From assembly GCA_937927975.1 (NCBI GenBank), contig CALEZT010000126.1:1-24894 (forward strand): a stretch of DNA of 24,894 bases. Direction: 5' to 3'. Shown one piece after another: positions 1-6,170 of the stretch (the first letter of the stretch is position 1; each line of letters starts with the position of its first letter). Origin of the DNA: an uncultured Phycisphaerales bacterium. GTDB taxonomy: Bacteria; Planctomycetota; Phycisphaerae; Sedimentisphaerales; Anaerobacaceae. The position numbers and the translations under genes are program-made. The notes beneath the pieces were generated by a model. That model saw nothing but the letters and a program-made list of their open reading frames with translations. It ran no database searches and was not told the DNA's origin.

Positions 1-17
1 TTGGCTCCTACGGATGG

Positions 18-578
18 TTATCGGCCAAAGACACTGTTTTGAGATAGTTTCTTAGGGGTTTCTGACTCTAACCACCCGTTCCACCCGTAGCTGGCGTATC
101 CGCTCATATTGGACTCCTCCAGCAGCCCTTGCGAGATCAGTCGTCCCATGCCATACGCGTGAAACGCGTCACCCCAGAGGACGCAGGGACCGGCCAGCGG
201 CGTCGGAGCGGAAGGACAGAGCACCAATCCGGGATCCAAGCGCATTTTCGTGTGCCAGTAGGGAAGCCACCAACCACCGGATGACGCGGCTCTCGTCGAA
301 CCGCTGTTCTCCTGTATGTAGATTGCCGACTGCAGACCCAGCTCGCGCAACCTTGACTGGCAGACAACGGCTTTCGCCTGTTTCCGCACCCGCTGGAGCG
401 TCGGCAGCAGGATCGCCATCAGTAGCGCGACGATGGAGATCACCACGAGCAATTCGATGAGGGTGAAGCCATCGGAATTGATGAAGGATGATTTGTGATG
501 GATAATTGGGGCGGAGGCGACCCTTCTGTCGCCCGGAGGCAGTTTCGCTCGGCGAATTCGTTTCTCCCTGCATCCCAT
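18..578 (-). CDS. Truncated type II secretion pseudopilin-like protein (copy 1)
   Basis: This encodes 186 residues. A basic leader of 37 residues ends in Gly, followed by FTLIELLVVISIVALLMAIL, the prepilin cleavage/N-methylation signal and hydrophobic helix of GspG/H-type pseudopilins. I chose the ATG at 578 because AGGGAG sits 8 nt upstream; the frame is also open upstream to 626. The C-terminal body resembles the paralogue at 4397-5299 but stops at VFGR about 115 residues early, so the H-x9-D-W tail is missing. A one-base shift near the stop would restore Leu-Trp at exactly the spacing found in the paralogue (GWN-x16-LW), so a frameshift or contig-end error is possible. Role, from family knowledge: an exported, membrane-anchored pseudopilin or surface protein processed by a prepilin peptidase. 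Confidence 0.65.
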   Translation of the reverse strand: MGCREKRIRRAKLPPGDRRVASAPIIHHKSSFINSDGFTLIELLVVISIVALLMAILLPTLQRVRKQAKAVVCQSRLRELGLQSAIYIQENSGSTRAASSGGWWLPYWHTKMRLDPGLVLCPSAPTPLAGPCVLWGDAFHAYGMGRLISQGLLEESNMSGYASYGWNGWLESETPKKLSQNSVFGR

Positions 579-773
579 CGCTTCGGCTCCCTTCTCCCCA
601 GAGAACCCTGGTTCCGACGACTCCAAGACGAGGAACCGCCACCGCCGATCCCATCCCGCGTCGCGAAGGTGTCGTCATCAATCGTTGCTCAGGTCTCGAC
701 AAAGGTCCATTATGCGTTCCCCCCGTTGAACTTGCAAGAGAAAGATCATACGAATCCAGGAAGAGAATACAAG
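309..773 (-). repeat. Arm 1 of 465-bp inverted repeat (pseudopilin promoter, leader and N-terminus)
   Basis: The reverse complement matches 4203-4666 with about 13 mismatches and one indel by hand alignment (about 97% identity). An uninterrupted identical run of 229 bp covers 388-616. The arm contains the promoter, the whole leader, the start codon and the first ~85 codons of the gene; similarity falls off sharply on both sides. Confidence 0.9.
709..737 (-). promoter_or_regulatory. Predicted sigma70-type promoter of pseudopilin copy 1
   Basis: On the minus strand TTGCAA (732-737) is followed after 17 nt by CATAAT (709-714). The identical arrangement precedes copy 2 at 4238-4266. The predicted start near 702 gives a leader of about 124 nt before the ATG at 578. 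Confidence 0.5.
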
Positions 774-830
774 GATCGAGAGAAGACGGTGGACGGAGTC
801 CACCCTTCCGCTGTCGCCTGATCTCTGGGG

Positions 831-846
831 CCTCTGTGGCCCAAAT
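831..846 (+). repeat. CTCTGTGG-type dispersed intergenic repeat
   Basis: CCTCTGTGGCCCAAAT occurs here and in inverted orientation at 3822-3837. Related CTCTGTGGGCTCTGTG strings occur at 11401-11427 and 11611-11635. It does not lie in any supported gene. Confidence 0.7.
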
Positions 847-883
847 AGTCTGTAATTCTCCGCGTTCCTCGGCGTCCTCCGCA

Positions 884-904
884 GTTGCTTCAAGCAGTGG
901 CTCG
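884..904 (+). repeat. Short dispersed repeat GTTGCTTCAAGCAGTGGCTC
   Basis: A 21-bp identical copy lies at 11479-11499. In both places it follows a CTCTGTGG repeat in the same intergenic mosaic, but what comes next differs (a GCGGCGGGACGCCGC hairpin here; tandem GGCTCGTG units there). Confidence 0.65.
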
Positions 905-1069
905 GTGCGGCGGGACGCCGCGTTGGAGCGTGTGAGCGTAGAAGCGTGGAAGCGTTTCGGGGGAGGGGGCGGGCGAGGACGCGGGCAAGGGCCGCGCGAC
1001 GCAAGGGCAGGATGCCCTCGCCACGCAGGACGCCTGAGGGCGTCGGGATGGACGCGGCCACGCTTCTAC
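899..1069 (+). repeat. Hairpin-rich, MITE-like intergenic repeat, copy 1
   Basis: Terminal inverted GTAGAAGCGTGG (938-949) and CCACGCTTCTAC (1058-1069) bound a G-rich interior. Outside the left end is a module (899-937) with the perfect hairpin GCGGCG-GGA-CGCCGC (907-921); inside is GACGCC-TGAG-GGCGTC (1029-1044). The interior is shared with 1911-2081, and the left module plus terminus recur inverted at 3929-4057. There is no ORF for a transposase. With 831-904 this accounts for the 627-1144 gap. Confidence 0.7.
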
Positions 1070-1144
1070 CCGTCTGGCTTTGCGTTCCTTGCGGCTTGGC
1101 GAGAGACAAGAGCAGGACCCGGGGTCTTCTCCACCCTCGTGCAC

Positions 1145-1393
1145 TTACTTGCTGCTGGCGTTCATGATCGTCAGACCCACGATGTCCTTGCCGTCCTTGC
1201 GGACGAGGATATCGTCGTTCAGCTCAATGGTCTCGGTGGCTCTTTGGGGCTTGCGGAAACTCACGTAGAGCACGTCGGCCTCCTTGTCGTAATCGAGCCA
1301 CATGTGTCGAGCAGGGAGTTTGAGCATCTCCATGGCCAAGGATACGCACCGGCCGGCGAAATCTCCCGTCTTTCTTGCACTTACGGTCGCCAT
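1145..1393 (-). CDS. DUF2283 family protein (antitoxin-like partner)
   Basis: This 82-residue protein has a C-terminal DUF2283 core at about residues 32-80 (WLDYDKEADVLYVSF, then ELNDDILVRKDGKDIVGL). Compared with typical DUF2283 proteins of about 65 residues it carries some 30 extra N-terminal residues. The start at 1393 is fixed by AGGAGGAG (1401-1408) 7 nt upstream. It overlaps the end of the preceding gene by 13 bases, and its ribosome site lies within that gene, so the two are probably translationally coupled. DUF2283 genes often sit beside DUF4258 or RelE-like toxin genes, so an antitoxin role is plausible; that is inference. No terminator was seen downstream. Confidence 0.8.
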   Translation of the reverse strand: MATVSARKTGDFAGRCVSLAMEMLKLPARHMWLDYDKEADVLYVSFRKPQRATETIELNDDILVRKDGKDIVGLTIMNASSK

Positions 1394-1677
1394 ATGACTT
1401 CTCCTCCTGGCCGTTTCGACACCAGGTAAGCCGTGATTACAAATCCATCCCGTCTGGACACCTCGCGGTAGGCAACCACCATCCACCGCTTCCTGCCCAT
1501 GTTTCTTATCGCCCTGAGAGCACCGTGGCTCGCGCGAGTGACGAAGTCGGGCCTCTGCACGGTGTCCAGGACCTCGTGAAACATGCTTGCCAAGTCATCG
1601 TGGTTCTCAACGATATGGTACCACCGTTCATAGGTGAGCCGTATCGGAATTCCATTGATTGACTGAGCAACATCCAT
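1381..1677 (-). CDS. PBECR/DUF4258-like putative toxin nuclease
   Basis: A small basic protein of 98 residues. It starts with IRLTYERWYHIVENHDDLAS, has a central EVLDTVQRPDFV segment and a C-terminal strand pair (RWMVVAYREV, then GFVITAYLVSK). This layout matches the phage-Barnase-EndoU-ColicinE5/D-RelE-like (PBECR) nuclease-fold and DUF4258-type proteins paired with small antitoxins. It is the first gene of a two-gene operon with DUF2283 downstream (13-base overlap) and has a good promoter 50 nt upstream. The ribosome site is weak (CAGGAT directly before ATG). RNase activity is inferred from the fold family only; no catalytic residues were confirmed. Confidence 0.7.
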   Translation of the reverse strand: MDVAQSINGIPIRLTYERWYHIVENHDDLASMFHEVLDTVQRPDFVTRASHGALRAIRNMGRKRWMVVAYREVSRRDGFVITAYLVSKRPGGEVIWRP

Positions 1678-1727
1678 ATCCTGTTCTCCACCACCAACGG
1701 TCGGATACTGGTTCTGACACCGGTTAT

Positions 1728-1756
1728 AGCATAGCAGCGACGAGCCGGCCTGGCAA
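1728..1756 (-). promoter_or_regulatory. Predicted promoter of the toxin/antitoxin-like pair
   Basis: On the minus strand TTGCCA (1751-1756), a 17-nt spacer, then TATGCT (1728-1733). The start near 1721 would leave a leader of about 44 nt. The spacer includes no obvious operator palindrome. Confidence 0.55.
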
Positions 1757-1910
1757 TGGGGGAAGAGATGGACAATCCCAGGAGGTGAACCGGGTCAGAC
1801 TTGCTCATTTCACTCGCATGCCAGGGCCACACATGCGTCGCCCCTACGAGGGCTCCGGGCGGATCTGGGTTTCTTTGCCGCGTCCACGCTTCCACCGGTC
1901 CAGAGATAGC

Positions 1911-2081
1911 GGCTCGGTGCGGCCGGGGGCCGCGTTGGAGCGCATGAAGCGTTTCGGGGGAGGGGGCGGGCAAGGGAGGCGTGGGCGAGGACGCGGGCAA
2001 GGGAGGCCCGCGCGACGCAAGGGCAGGATGCCCTCGCCACGGGGGGACGCCTGAGGGCGTCGGGACGGACGCGGTCACGCT
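1911..2081 (+). repeat. Hairpin-rich intergenic repeat, copy 2 (no terminal repeats)
   Basis: Matches 899-1055 in order: GGCTCGGTGCGG, CGCGTTGGAGCG, then the G-rich interior GCGTTTCGGGGGAGGGGG and the GGGCAGGATGCCC and GACGCC-TGAG-GGCGTC hairpins. The GTAGAAGCGTGG termini are absent or degenerate and a short GGGAGGCGTGGGC stretch is duplicated. The remainder of the 1757-2267 gap includes a partial palindromic string ACATGCGTCGCCCCTAC near 1831-1848; no gene was seen. Confidence 0.65.
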
Positions 2082-2267
2082 TGCACGGCCTGCGGCGTTC
2101 GTGGGGCGGTTGGGTCGTGTTCGGGGTGGAAAAAGGCTTCTGTCGGGTGGGGGCGTCTGGTAGGATGGGGGGCTGGTTCCCGCAATAGATGGGCCGCGGG
2201 GACCGTCTTACCTGTGTCGTGCATGGGAACATGCGGCTTGCTTGATGGACAGCGAAAGGAGCAGATG

Positions 2268-3746
2268 ATGAGTGAAATGAATCGCCGGGGGTTCTTGAAG
2301 GGCGCCGTGGCTGCGACGGCCGGTTCGTATGCGGCCCTGTCTTCGTTCAACTTCATGCCGAGCGTGCTGGGGGCCAATCGCGAGATCCGGCTGGCGGTGG
2401 CGGGGATTCGCAGCCGGGGCGGGGCGCATGTGAACGACTTCATGAAGATCGAGGGCGTGAAGGTGGTGGCGCTGATCGACCCGGACAAGCAGATCGTCGA
2501 GCAGGGAGTGGCGGGGTTCAAGAAGAGGTACAACGTGGGGGACGAGGCGATCCAGGGGTACGCGGACGTGCGGGCGGTTTTGGACCGCAAGGACGTGGAC
2601 GCGCTGGTGATCGCGGCACCGAACCACTGGCATTCGCTGATGACGGTGTGGGCGTGCCAGGCGGGCAAGGATGTGTACGTGGAGAAGCCGGTGAGCCACT
2701 CGATCTGGGAGGGGCGCAAGATGGTGGAGGCGGCCCGCAAGTACAAGCGGATTGTCGCGGCGGGGACGCAGCATCGGTCGTGCCCGGCGGTGCAGGAGGC
2801 GGCCCGCGATATTCAGTCGGGCAAGTACGGCAAGGTCCAGTGGGTCCACTGTTCGGTGCTGCACTCGCGCGCGAGCATCGGCAAAGTGACGGAGCCCACG
2901 CCCGTGCCGGCGAGCATCGACTACAACCTCTGGGCGGGACCGGCCCCGATGACTCCGGTCATGCGACAGCAGTTTCATTACGATTGGCACTGGCAGTGGG
3001 CCTGGGGCGATGGGGAGATGGCCAACTGGGGGATTCACTACCTCGACGACGTGCGGCACTTGCTCAACTGGAACGACGTGCCGACGAAAGTCGTCGCGGC
3101 GGGCAATCGGTTCGCGTGGGACGACAACGGCGAAACCCCGAACATGCACTTCGCCCTGATGGACTACGACGGCGTGCCTCTGGTGGTCGACATCCGCAAC
3201 CTGCCCGACCCCGCGCGTCGCGGCGGCAAACAGGGAGCCCTCTACCTCGGCGGCCGCGGCGGCAACTACATCCAGTGCGAGCACGCCTCGGTCCGCATCG
3301 CCCGCGGCGGCGGCGGCGCCTACGACAACGACGGCAAGCGAATCCACCAGTACAAAGGCGACGGCGGCGGCGGCCACGCCCGGAACTTCATCAACGCCCT
3401 CCGCAGCGGCCGGCGCGAGGACCTGGCCGCCGAGATCGAAGTCGGCCACCTCGGCACCGCCATCTGCCACCAGGCCAACATCGCCTGGCGCGCGGGCAAA
3501 GACGCCACGCCCGACCAGGTCCGCGACAACATGAAATCCTCCGAGGACGCCCTGAACACCTTCGCGGACATGCTCGAACAGCTCCAAGGCAACGAGGTCG
3601 ATCTCGCCAAGCGGCCCTTCGTCCTGGGCCCCACGCTCACCTACGACCGCAAGACCGAGCGATTCACCGGCCCCAACGCCGACTCCGCGAACCGGTTCCT
3701 CAAGTGCTCCTACCGAGAGCCGTTCGTCATCCGCGACGCGGTATAG
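2268..3746 (+). CDS. Gfo/Idh/MocA family oxidoreductase with TAT signal
   Basis: 492 residues. The twin-arginine signal NRRGFLKG (residues 5-12) precedes a hydrophobic stretch to about residue 36, so the folded, cofactor-bound enzyme is probably exported. The Rossmann domain begins at REIRLAVAGIRSRGG; E139-K140-P141 is the conserved EKP motif of the Gfo/Idh/MocA family, which binds NAD(P) and usually oxidises sugars or cyclitols. The C-terminal half carries the WHWQWAWGDGEMANWGIHYLDD segment typical of planctomycetal members. Start: GGAG at 2258-2261 fits the ATG at 2268 (6 nt) better than the ATG at 2265; the frame extends upstream to a GTG at 2214. The substrate is unknown. It is monocistronic with a strong terminator 22 nt after the stop. 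Confidence 0.92.
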   Translation: MSEMNRRGFLKGAVAATAGSYAALSSFNFMPSVLGANREIRLAVAGIRSRGGAHVNDFMKIEGVKVVALIDPDKQIVEQGVAGFKKRYNVGDEAIQGYADVRAVLDRKDVDALVIAAPNHWHSLMTVWACQAGKDVYVEKPVSHSIWEGRKMVEAARKYKRIVAAGTQHRSCPAVQEAARDIQSGKYGKVQWVHCSVLHSRASIGKVTEPTPVPASIDYNLWAGPAPMTPVMRQQFHYDWHWQWAWGDGEMANWGIHYLDDVRHLLNWNDVPTKVVAAGNRFAWDDNGETPNMHFALMDYDGVPLVVDIRNLPDPARRGGKQGALYLGGRGGNYIQCEHASVRIARGGGGAYDNDGKRIHQYKGDGGGGHARNFINALRSGRREDLAAEIEVGHLGTAICHQANIAWRAGKDATPDQVRDNMKSSEDALNTFADMLEQLQGNEVDLAKRPFVLGPTLTYDRKTERFTGPNADSANRFLKCSYREPFVIRDAV

Positions 3747-3767
3747 CTCCTCCGTTCGACGAATCCG

Positions 3768-3795
3768 AGAGCCCGGGAAACCGGGCTCTTTTTTT
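3768..3795 (+). terminator. Rho-independent terminator of the oxidoreductase gene
   Basis: AGAGCCCGG (3768-3776), GAAA tetraloop, CCGGGCTCT (3781-3789): a perfect 9-bp stem whose end runs into seven T (3789-3795). Confidence 0.93.
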
Positions 3796-3821
3796 GCGAC
3801 CCGCTTGCAGGCCAGGAAGGG

Positions 3822-3846
3822 ATTTGGGCCACAGAGGACACAGAGG
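3822..3846 (-). repeat. CTCTGTGG-type repeat, inverted copy
   Basis: ATTTGGGCCACAGAGG (3822-3837) is the exact reverse complement of 831-846, followed by a further ACACAGAGG unit. It sits in the same relative place, between the pseudopilin arm and the oxidoreductase/TA segment. Confidence 0.7.
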
Positions 3847-3928
3847 TCACCGAGGGAAGAGGAGGCGAAGGCAGGAAGCGAACAGGACCCGAAAACGCGA
3901 CCGACAGAGAGCCACTGTCCTGGGGCCA

Positions 3929-4057
3929 GTAGAAGCGTGGAAGCGTAGATGCATGGATGCGTTCGGAAAGAAGCACGCCGAGCCTTGCCCGATCCCTAAC
4001 GCTTCCACGCTTATACGCTCACACGCTCCAACGCGGCGTCCCGCCGCACCGAGCCAC
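3929..4057 (-). repeat. MITE-like intergenic repeat, copy 3 (inverted)
   Basis: GTAGAAGCGTGG (3929-3940) and CCACGCTTATAC (4005-4016, one mismatch) form terminal inverted repeats around a 64-bp interior. The flank 4017-4057 is the reverse complement of 899-937, with the same GCGGCGTCCCGCCGC hairpin. Together with the arms at 309-773 and 4203-4666 it gives mirror symmetry. The gap 3796-4396 holds this, the CTCTGTGG repeat and the second arm; no gene. Confidence 0.7.
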
Positions 4058-4202
4058 GGGTCACGAGACACGAGTCACTGCGGCCCCTGGCCGCCCGACG
4101 CTTCCGCCCCGTCCCGCCGTACCCCGCCTTCGTTCGTATTGACGCCGCCACGAGACGCCGATCCCCTCAGGCCCATTGCAGTGCCTGACCACGGTCTTAC
4201 GT

Positions 4203-4666
4203 CTTGTATTTTTTCTTGGATTCGTATGATCTTTCTCTTGCAAGTTCAACGGGGGGAACGCATAATGGATCTTTGTCGAGACCTGAGCAACGATTGATGA
4301 CGACACCTTCGCGAAGCGGGATGGGATCGGCGGTGGTGGTTCCTCGTCTTGGAATCGCCGGAACCAGGGTTCTCTGGGGAGAAGGGAGCCGAAGCGATGG
4401 GATGCAGGGAGAAACGAATTCGCCGAGCGAAACTGCCTCCGGGCGACAGAAGGGTCGCCTCCGCCCCAATTATCCATCACAAATCATCCTTCATCAATTC
4501 CGATGGCTTCACCCTCATCGAATTGCTCGTGGTGATCTCCATCGTCGCGCTACTGATGGCGATCCTGCTGCCGACGCTCCAGCGGGTCCGCAAACAGGCG
4601 AAAGCCGTTGTCTGCCAGTCGAGGCTACGCGAGCTGGGGCTGCAGTCGGCAATCTACATACAGGAG
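4203..4666 (+). repeat. Arm 2 of inverted repeat (pseudopilin promoter, leader and N-terminus)
   Basis: Reverse complement of 309-773 at about 97% identity; the perfectly identical core here is 4359-4587. It spans the promoter, the leader and the first ~90 codons of the copy 2 gene. Synonymous sites inside the core are unchanged, whereas the rest of the two proteins has diverged strongly. Confidence 0.9.
4238..4266 (+). promoter_or_regulatory. Predicted promoter of pseudopilin copy 2
   Basis: TTGCAA (4238-4243), a 17-nt spacer, CATAAT (4261-4266), identical to the copy 1 promoter. The predicted start near 4273 gives a leader of about 124 nt. Confidence 0.5.
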
Positions 4667-5299
4667 CAAATCGGTTCAATGAACGCCGCGCCATACAGTG
4701 ACTGGTGGCTTTCTCACTGGTCATCAATACGCTTGGGTCGCGGATTGGTGCTCTGTCCTTCCGCTCCGACGCCGCTGCCCGGGCCCCCCGTCCCCTGGGG
4801 CGATGTGTTTCATGCGTACGCCTTCGGACGAGTGGACCCTGCGGCGCCACCGGAGAAGCGCAGTGTGCTGGGGTATGGCAGTTACGGTTGGAACGCGTGG
4901 TTGAACTACACCCCCGACGAGATGCACCCGTGGAAAGGGCGCCTGTGGCGTGGCCCGGATGTCAAGGGACCCTCGCGGGTACCGGTGTTCTTCGATTGCA
5001 CCCATTGGTTCGCGGGACTTCATCATCTGGACCCGCCACCCAAGCAGCCGTTCACGCCGCCCCCCGAGCTGAATCCCAGCTCCTATTATGGCGATCGTGT
5101 GTCGTATCTATTCATAGAGCGTCATGGCCAGGGGATCAACATGGTGTTTCTCGACTGGTCGGTGCGCAGGGTGGGTCTGAAAGAGCTCTGGACACTCAAG
5201 TGGCACAAGGAATACGACACGAGCGGACCCTGGACCAAGGCCGGAGGGGTGCAGCCGGAGCAGTGGCCGGCGTGGATGCGAAAGCTCAAGGACTACTGA
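4397..5299 (+). CDS. Type II secretion pseudopilin-like protein (copy 2, full length)
   Basis: 300 residues. A long basic leader (37 residues, ending Asp-Gly) precedes FTLIELLVVISIVALLMAIL, the class III signal and membrane helix of pseudopilins. The extracytoplasmic body ends with RHGQGINMVFLDWSVRRVG, an H-x9-D-W version of the H-X9-DG processing-associated motif found in large planctomycetal pseudopilin families, and KEYDTSGPWTKAGG. ATG at 4397 is preferred because AGGGAG lies 8 nt upstream; the frame is open upstream to 4349. Expected fate from family knowledge: cleavage after Gly37, N-methylation and insertion in the inner membrane. It stands alone, with no secretion genes next to it, so a surface-display or sensing role is as likely as a structural pseudopilus part. 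Confidence 0.85.
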   Translation: MGCREKRIRRAKLPPGDRRVASAPIIHHKSSFINSDGFTLIELLVVISIVALLMAILLPTLQRVRKQAKAVVCQSRLRELGLQSAIYIQEQIGSMNAAPYSDWWLSHWSSIRLGRGLVLCPSAPTPLPGPPVPWGDVFHAYAFGRVDPAAPPEKRSVLGYGSYGWNAWLNYTPDEMHPWKGRLWRGPDVKGPSRVPVFFDCTHWFAGLHHLDPPPKQPFTPPPELNPSSYYGDRVSYLFIERHGQGINMVFLDWSVRRVGLKELWTLKWHKEYDTSGPWTKAGGVQPEQWPAWMRKLKDY

Positions 5300-5638
5300 G
5301 GACGTGGCTCGTATCCCGTGACTTGGTGCGTGGGCTCTGGAGTTGAGACAAGAGCATGGAAGGAGACTCTGTCGAGGTAGAGGAACGTAGGTCAGGGAAT
5401 GACGACTTTGCGAGACTCCTTCGGAGTATCTCTGACAGATGTGGAATGTGTGTGCGCATTCAGAGGTGGCCAGAAGACAAAGACAACGGACAGATGCTTG
5501 AGATCAAGGAGGTGAGGACTATGATCCGAGGACCGTAAGCAACAAGGAGGGATGCTTGATGAGATCGAGAGATGCCTCTCGACGGCAAGGAGATCGCCAA
5601 TATTTCGAGACCACGTGTCTTGAAGGGAGGTTGTTGGT
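5300..5638 (+). other. Leader region of the peptide operon with mini-ORFs
   Basis: This gap holds no recognisable gene, but a 60-codon frame (5356-5538) and short frames at 5399-5515 (38 codons) and 5559-5651 (30 codons) are open. The last has a good site (AGGAGG 5545-5550, 8 nt before ATG) and overlaps the peptide gene start by 13 bases, so it could be a coupled leader peptide. A 7-bp hairpin TCGAGAG-ATGC-CTCTCGA lies at 5565-5582. None of the mini-ORF products resembles a family I know. Confidence 0.35.
5498..5525 (+). promoter_or_regulatory. Predicted promoter of the peptide/C39 operon
   Basis: TTGAGA (5498-5503), a 16-nt spacer and TATGAT (5520-5525). A start near 5532 leaves about 107 nt of leader before the peptide gene, including the 5559 mini-ORF. 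Confidence 0.4.
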
Positions 5639-6010
5639 ATGGAATCAATGAGATGTTCACAGGCATCTCTCGTGCTGGGCATCGCACTCGGTGTGGGCGC
5701 CCTCTGCATGGGAATGATGCCGCTCAACATAGGGTCGGGTTCTGTATTCGGAGGTTACTTTGAAGACGCTTTGATTGAGGGACACTGGGTGGCGGTGGAC
5801 TCGGCTTCAGGTGGTTGCCAATACTGCAGCAGTGCGTCGATGCGAGCATGTTCAGAGTATTTGAATGATGGCAATCCCATTTGCACCGGAGGGTGGGCCG
5901 TAGTAGCAACGTGCGGTGGTTCCTGGACAACGCATGCGACTGGACTCGCCGGTTGTCTGGGGCATTCGTATTGCACTGATCTCTACGATGCCACGTGCAC
6001 CTACGACTAA
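5639..6010 (+). CDS. Small secreted cysteine-rich peptide precursor
   Basis: 123 residues, no family recognised. Residues 8-32 form one hydrophobic segment (SLVLGIALGVGALCMGMM) that should act as a signal peptide or anchor. Two Gly-Gly sites follow (SVFGG-YFED and SASGG-CQYC). The last 65 residues carry eight cysteines, starting CQYCSSASMRAC and ending YCTDLYDATC, with few charged residues: a likely disulfide-rich exported domain. GGGAGG (5625-5630) 8 nt before ATG supports the start. It is the first gene of a plus-strand group with a C39-type peptidase, a glycosyltransferase and a MauE-like redox protein, which suggests it is their substrate. Both the processing site and the modification are inference. 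Confidence 0.65.
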   Translation: MESMRCSQASLVLGIALGVGALCMGMMPLNIGSGSVFGGYFEDALIEGHWVAVDSASGGCQYCSSASMRACSEYLNDGNPICTGGWAVVATCGGSWTTHATGLAGCLGHSYCTDLYDATCTYD

Positions 6011-6170
6011 GCAGAGGCCCGACTTCATGTGAGACACCGTTCTTGTTGAAGCAGTGGGTGTGGAGCAAGGCTCTATGGTACTCCACACCCACTGGCGGGT
6101 TCTTTCTTGTTGGCACGTCACATGGAAATGTTCCTCTGTCAACCGTGCAGCCCGCAGACAGGAGGAAGAG

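Noticed and set aside
506..1429. Long plus-strand frame opposite pseudopilin copy 1
   Set aside because: Low-complexity Arg/Gly product crossing repeats and the antisense of two better genes.
2648..4297. 549-codon frame overlapping the oxidoreductase
   Set aside because: Arg/Pro-rich shadow of a GC-rich gene in another frame; runs through a perfect terminator.
5356..5538. 60-codon frame as a gene
   Set aside because: No clear ribosome site, no recognisable motif, and the predicted promoter lies inside its end. Mentioned in the leader entry only.
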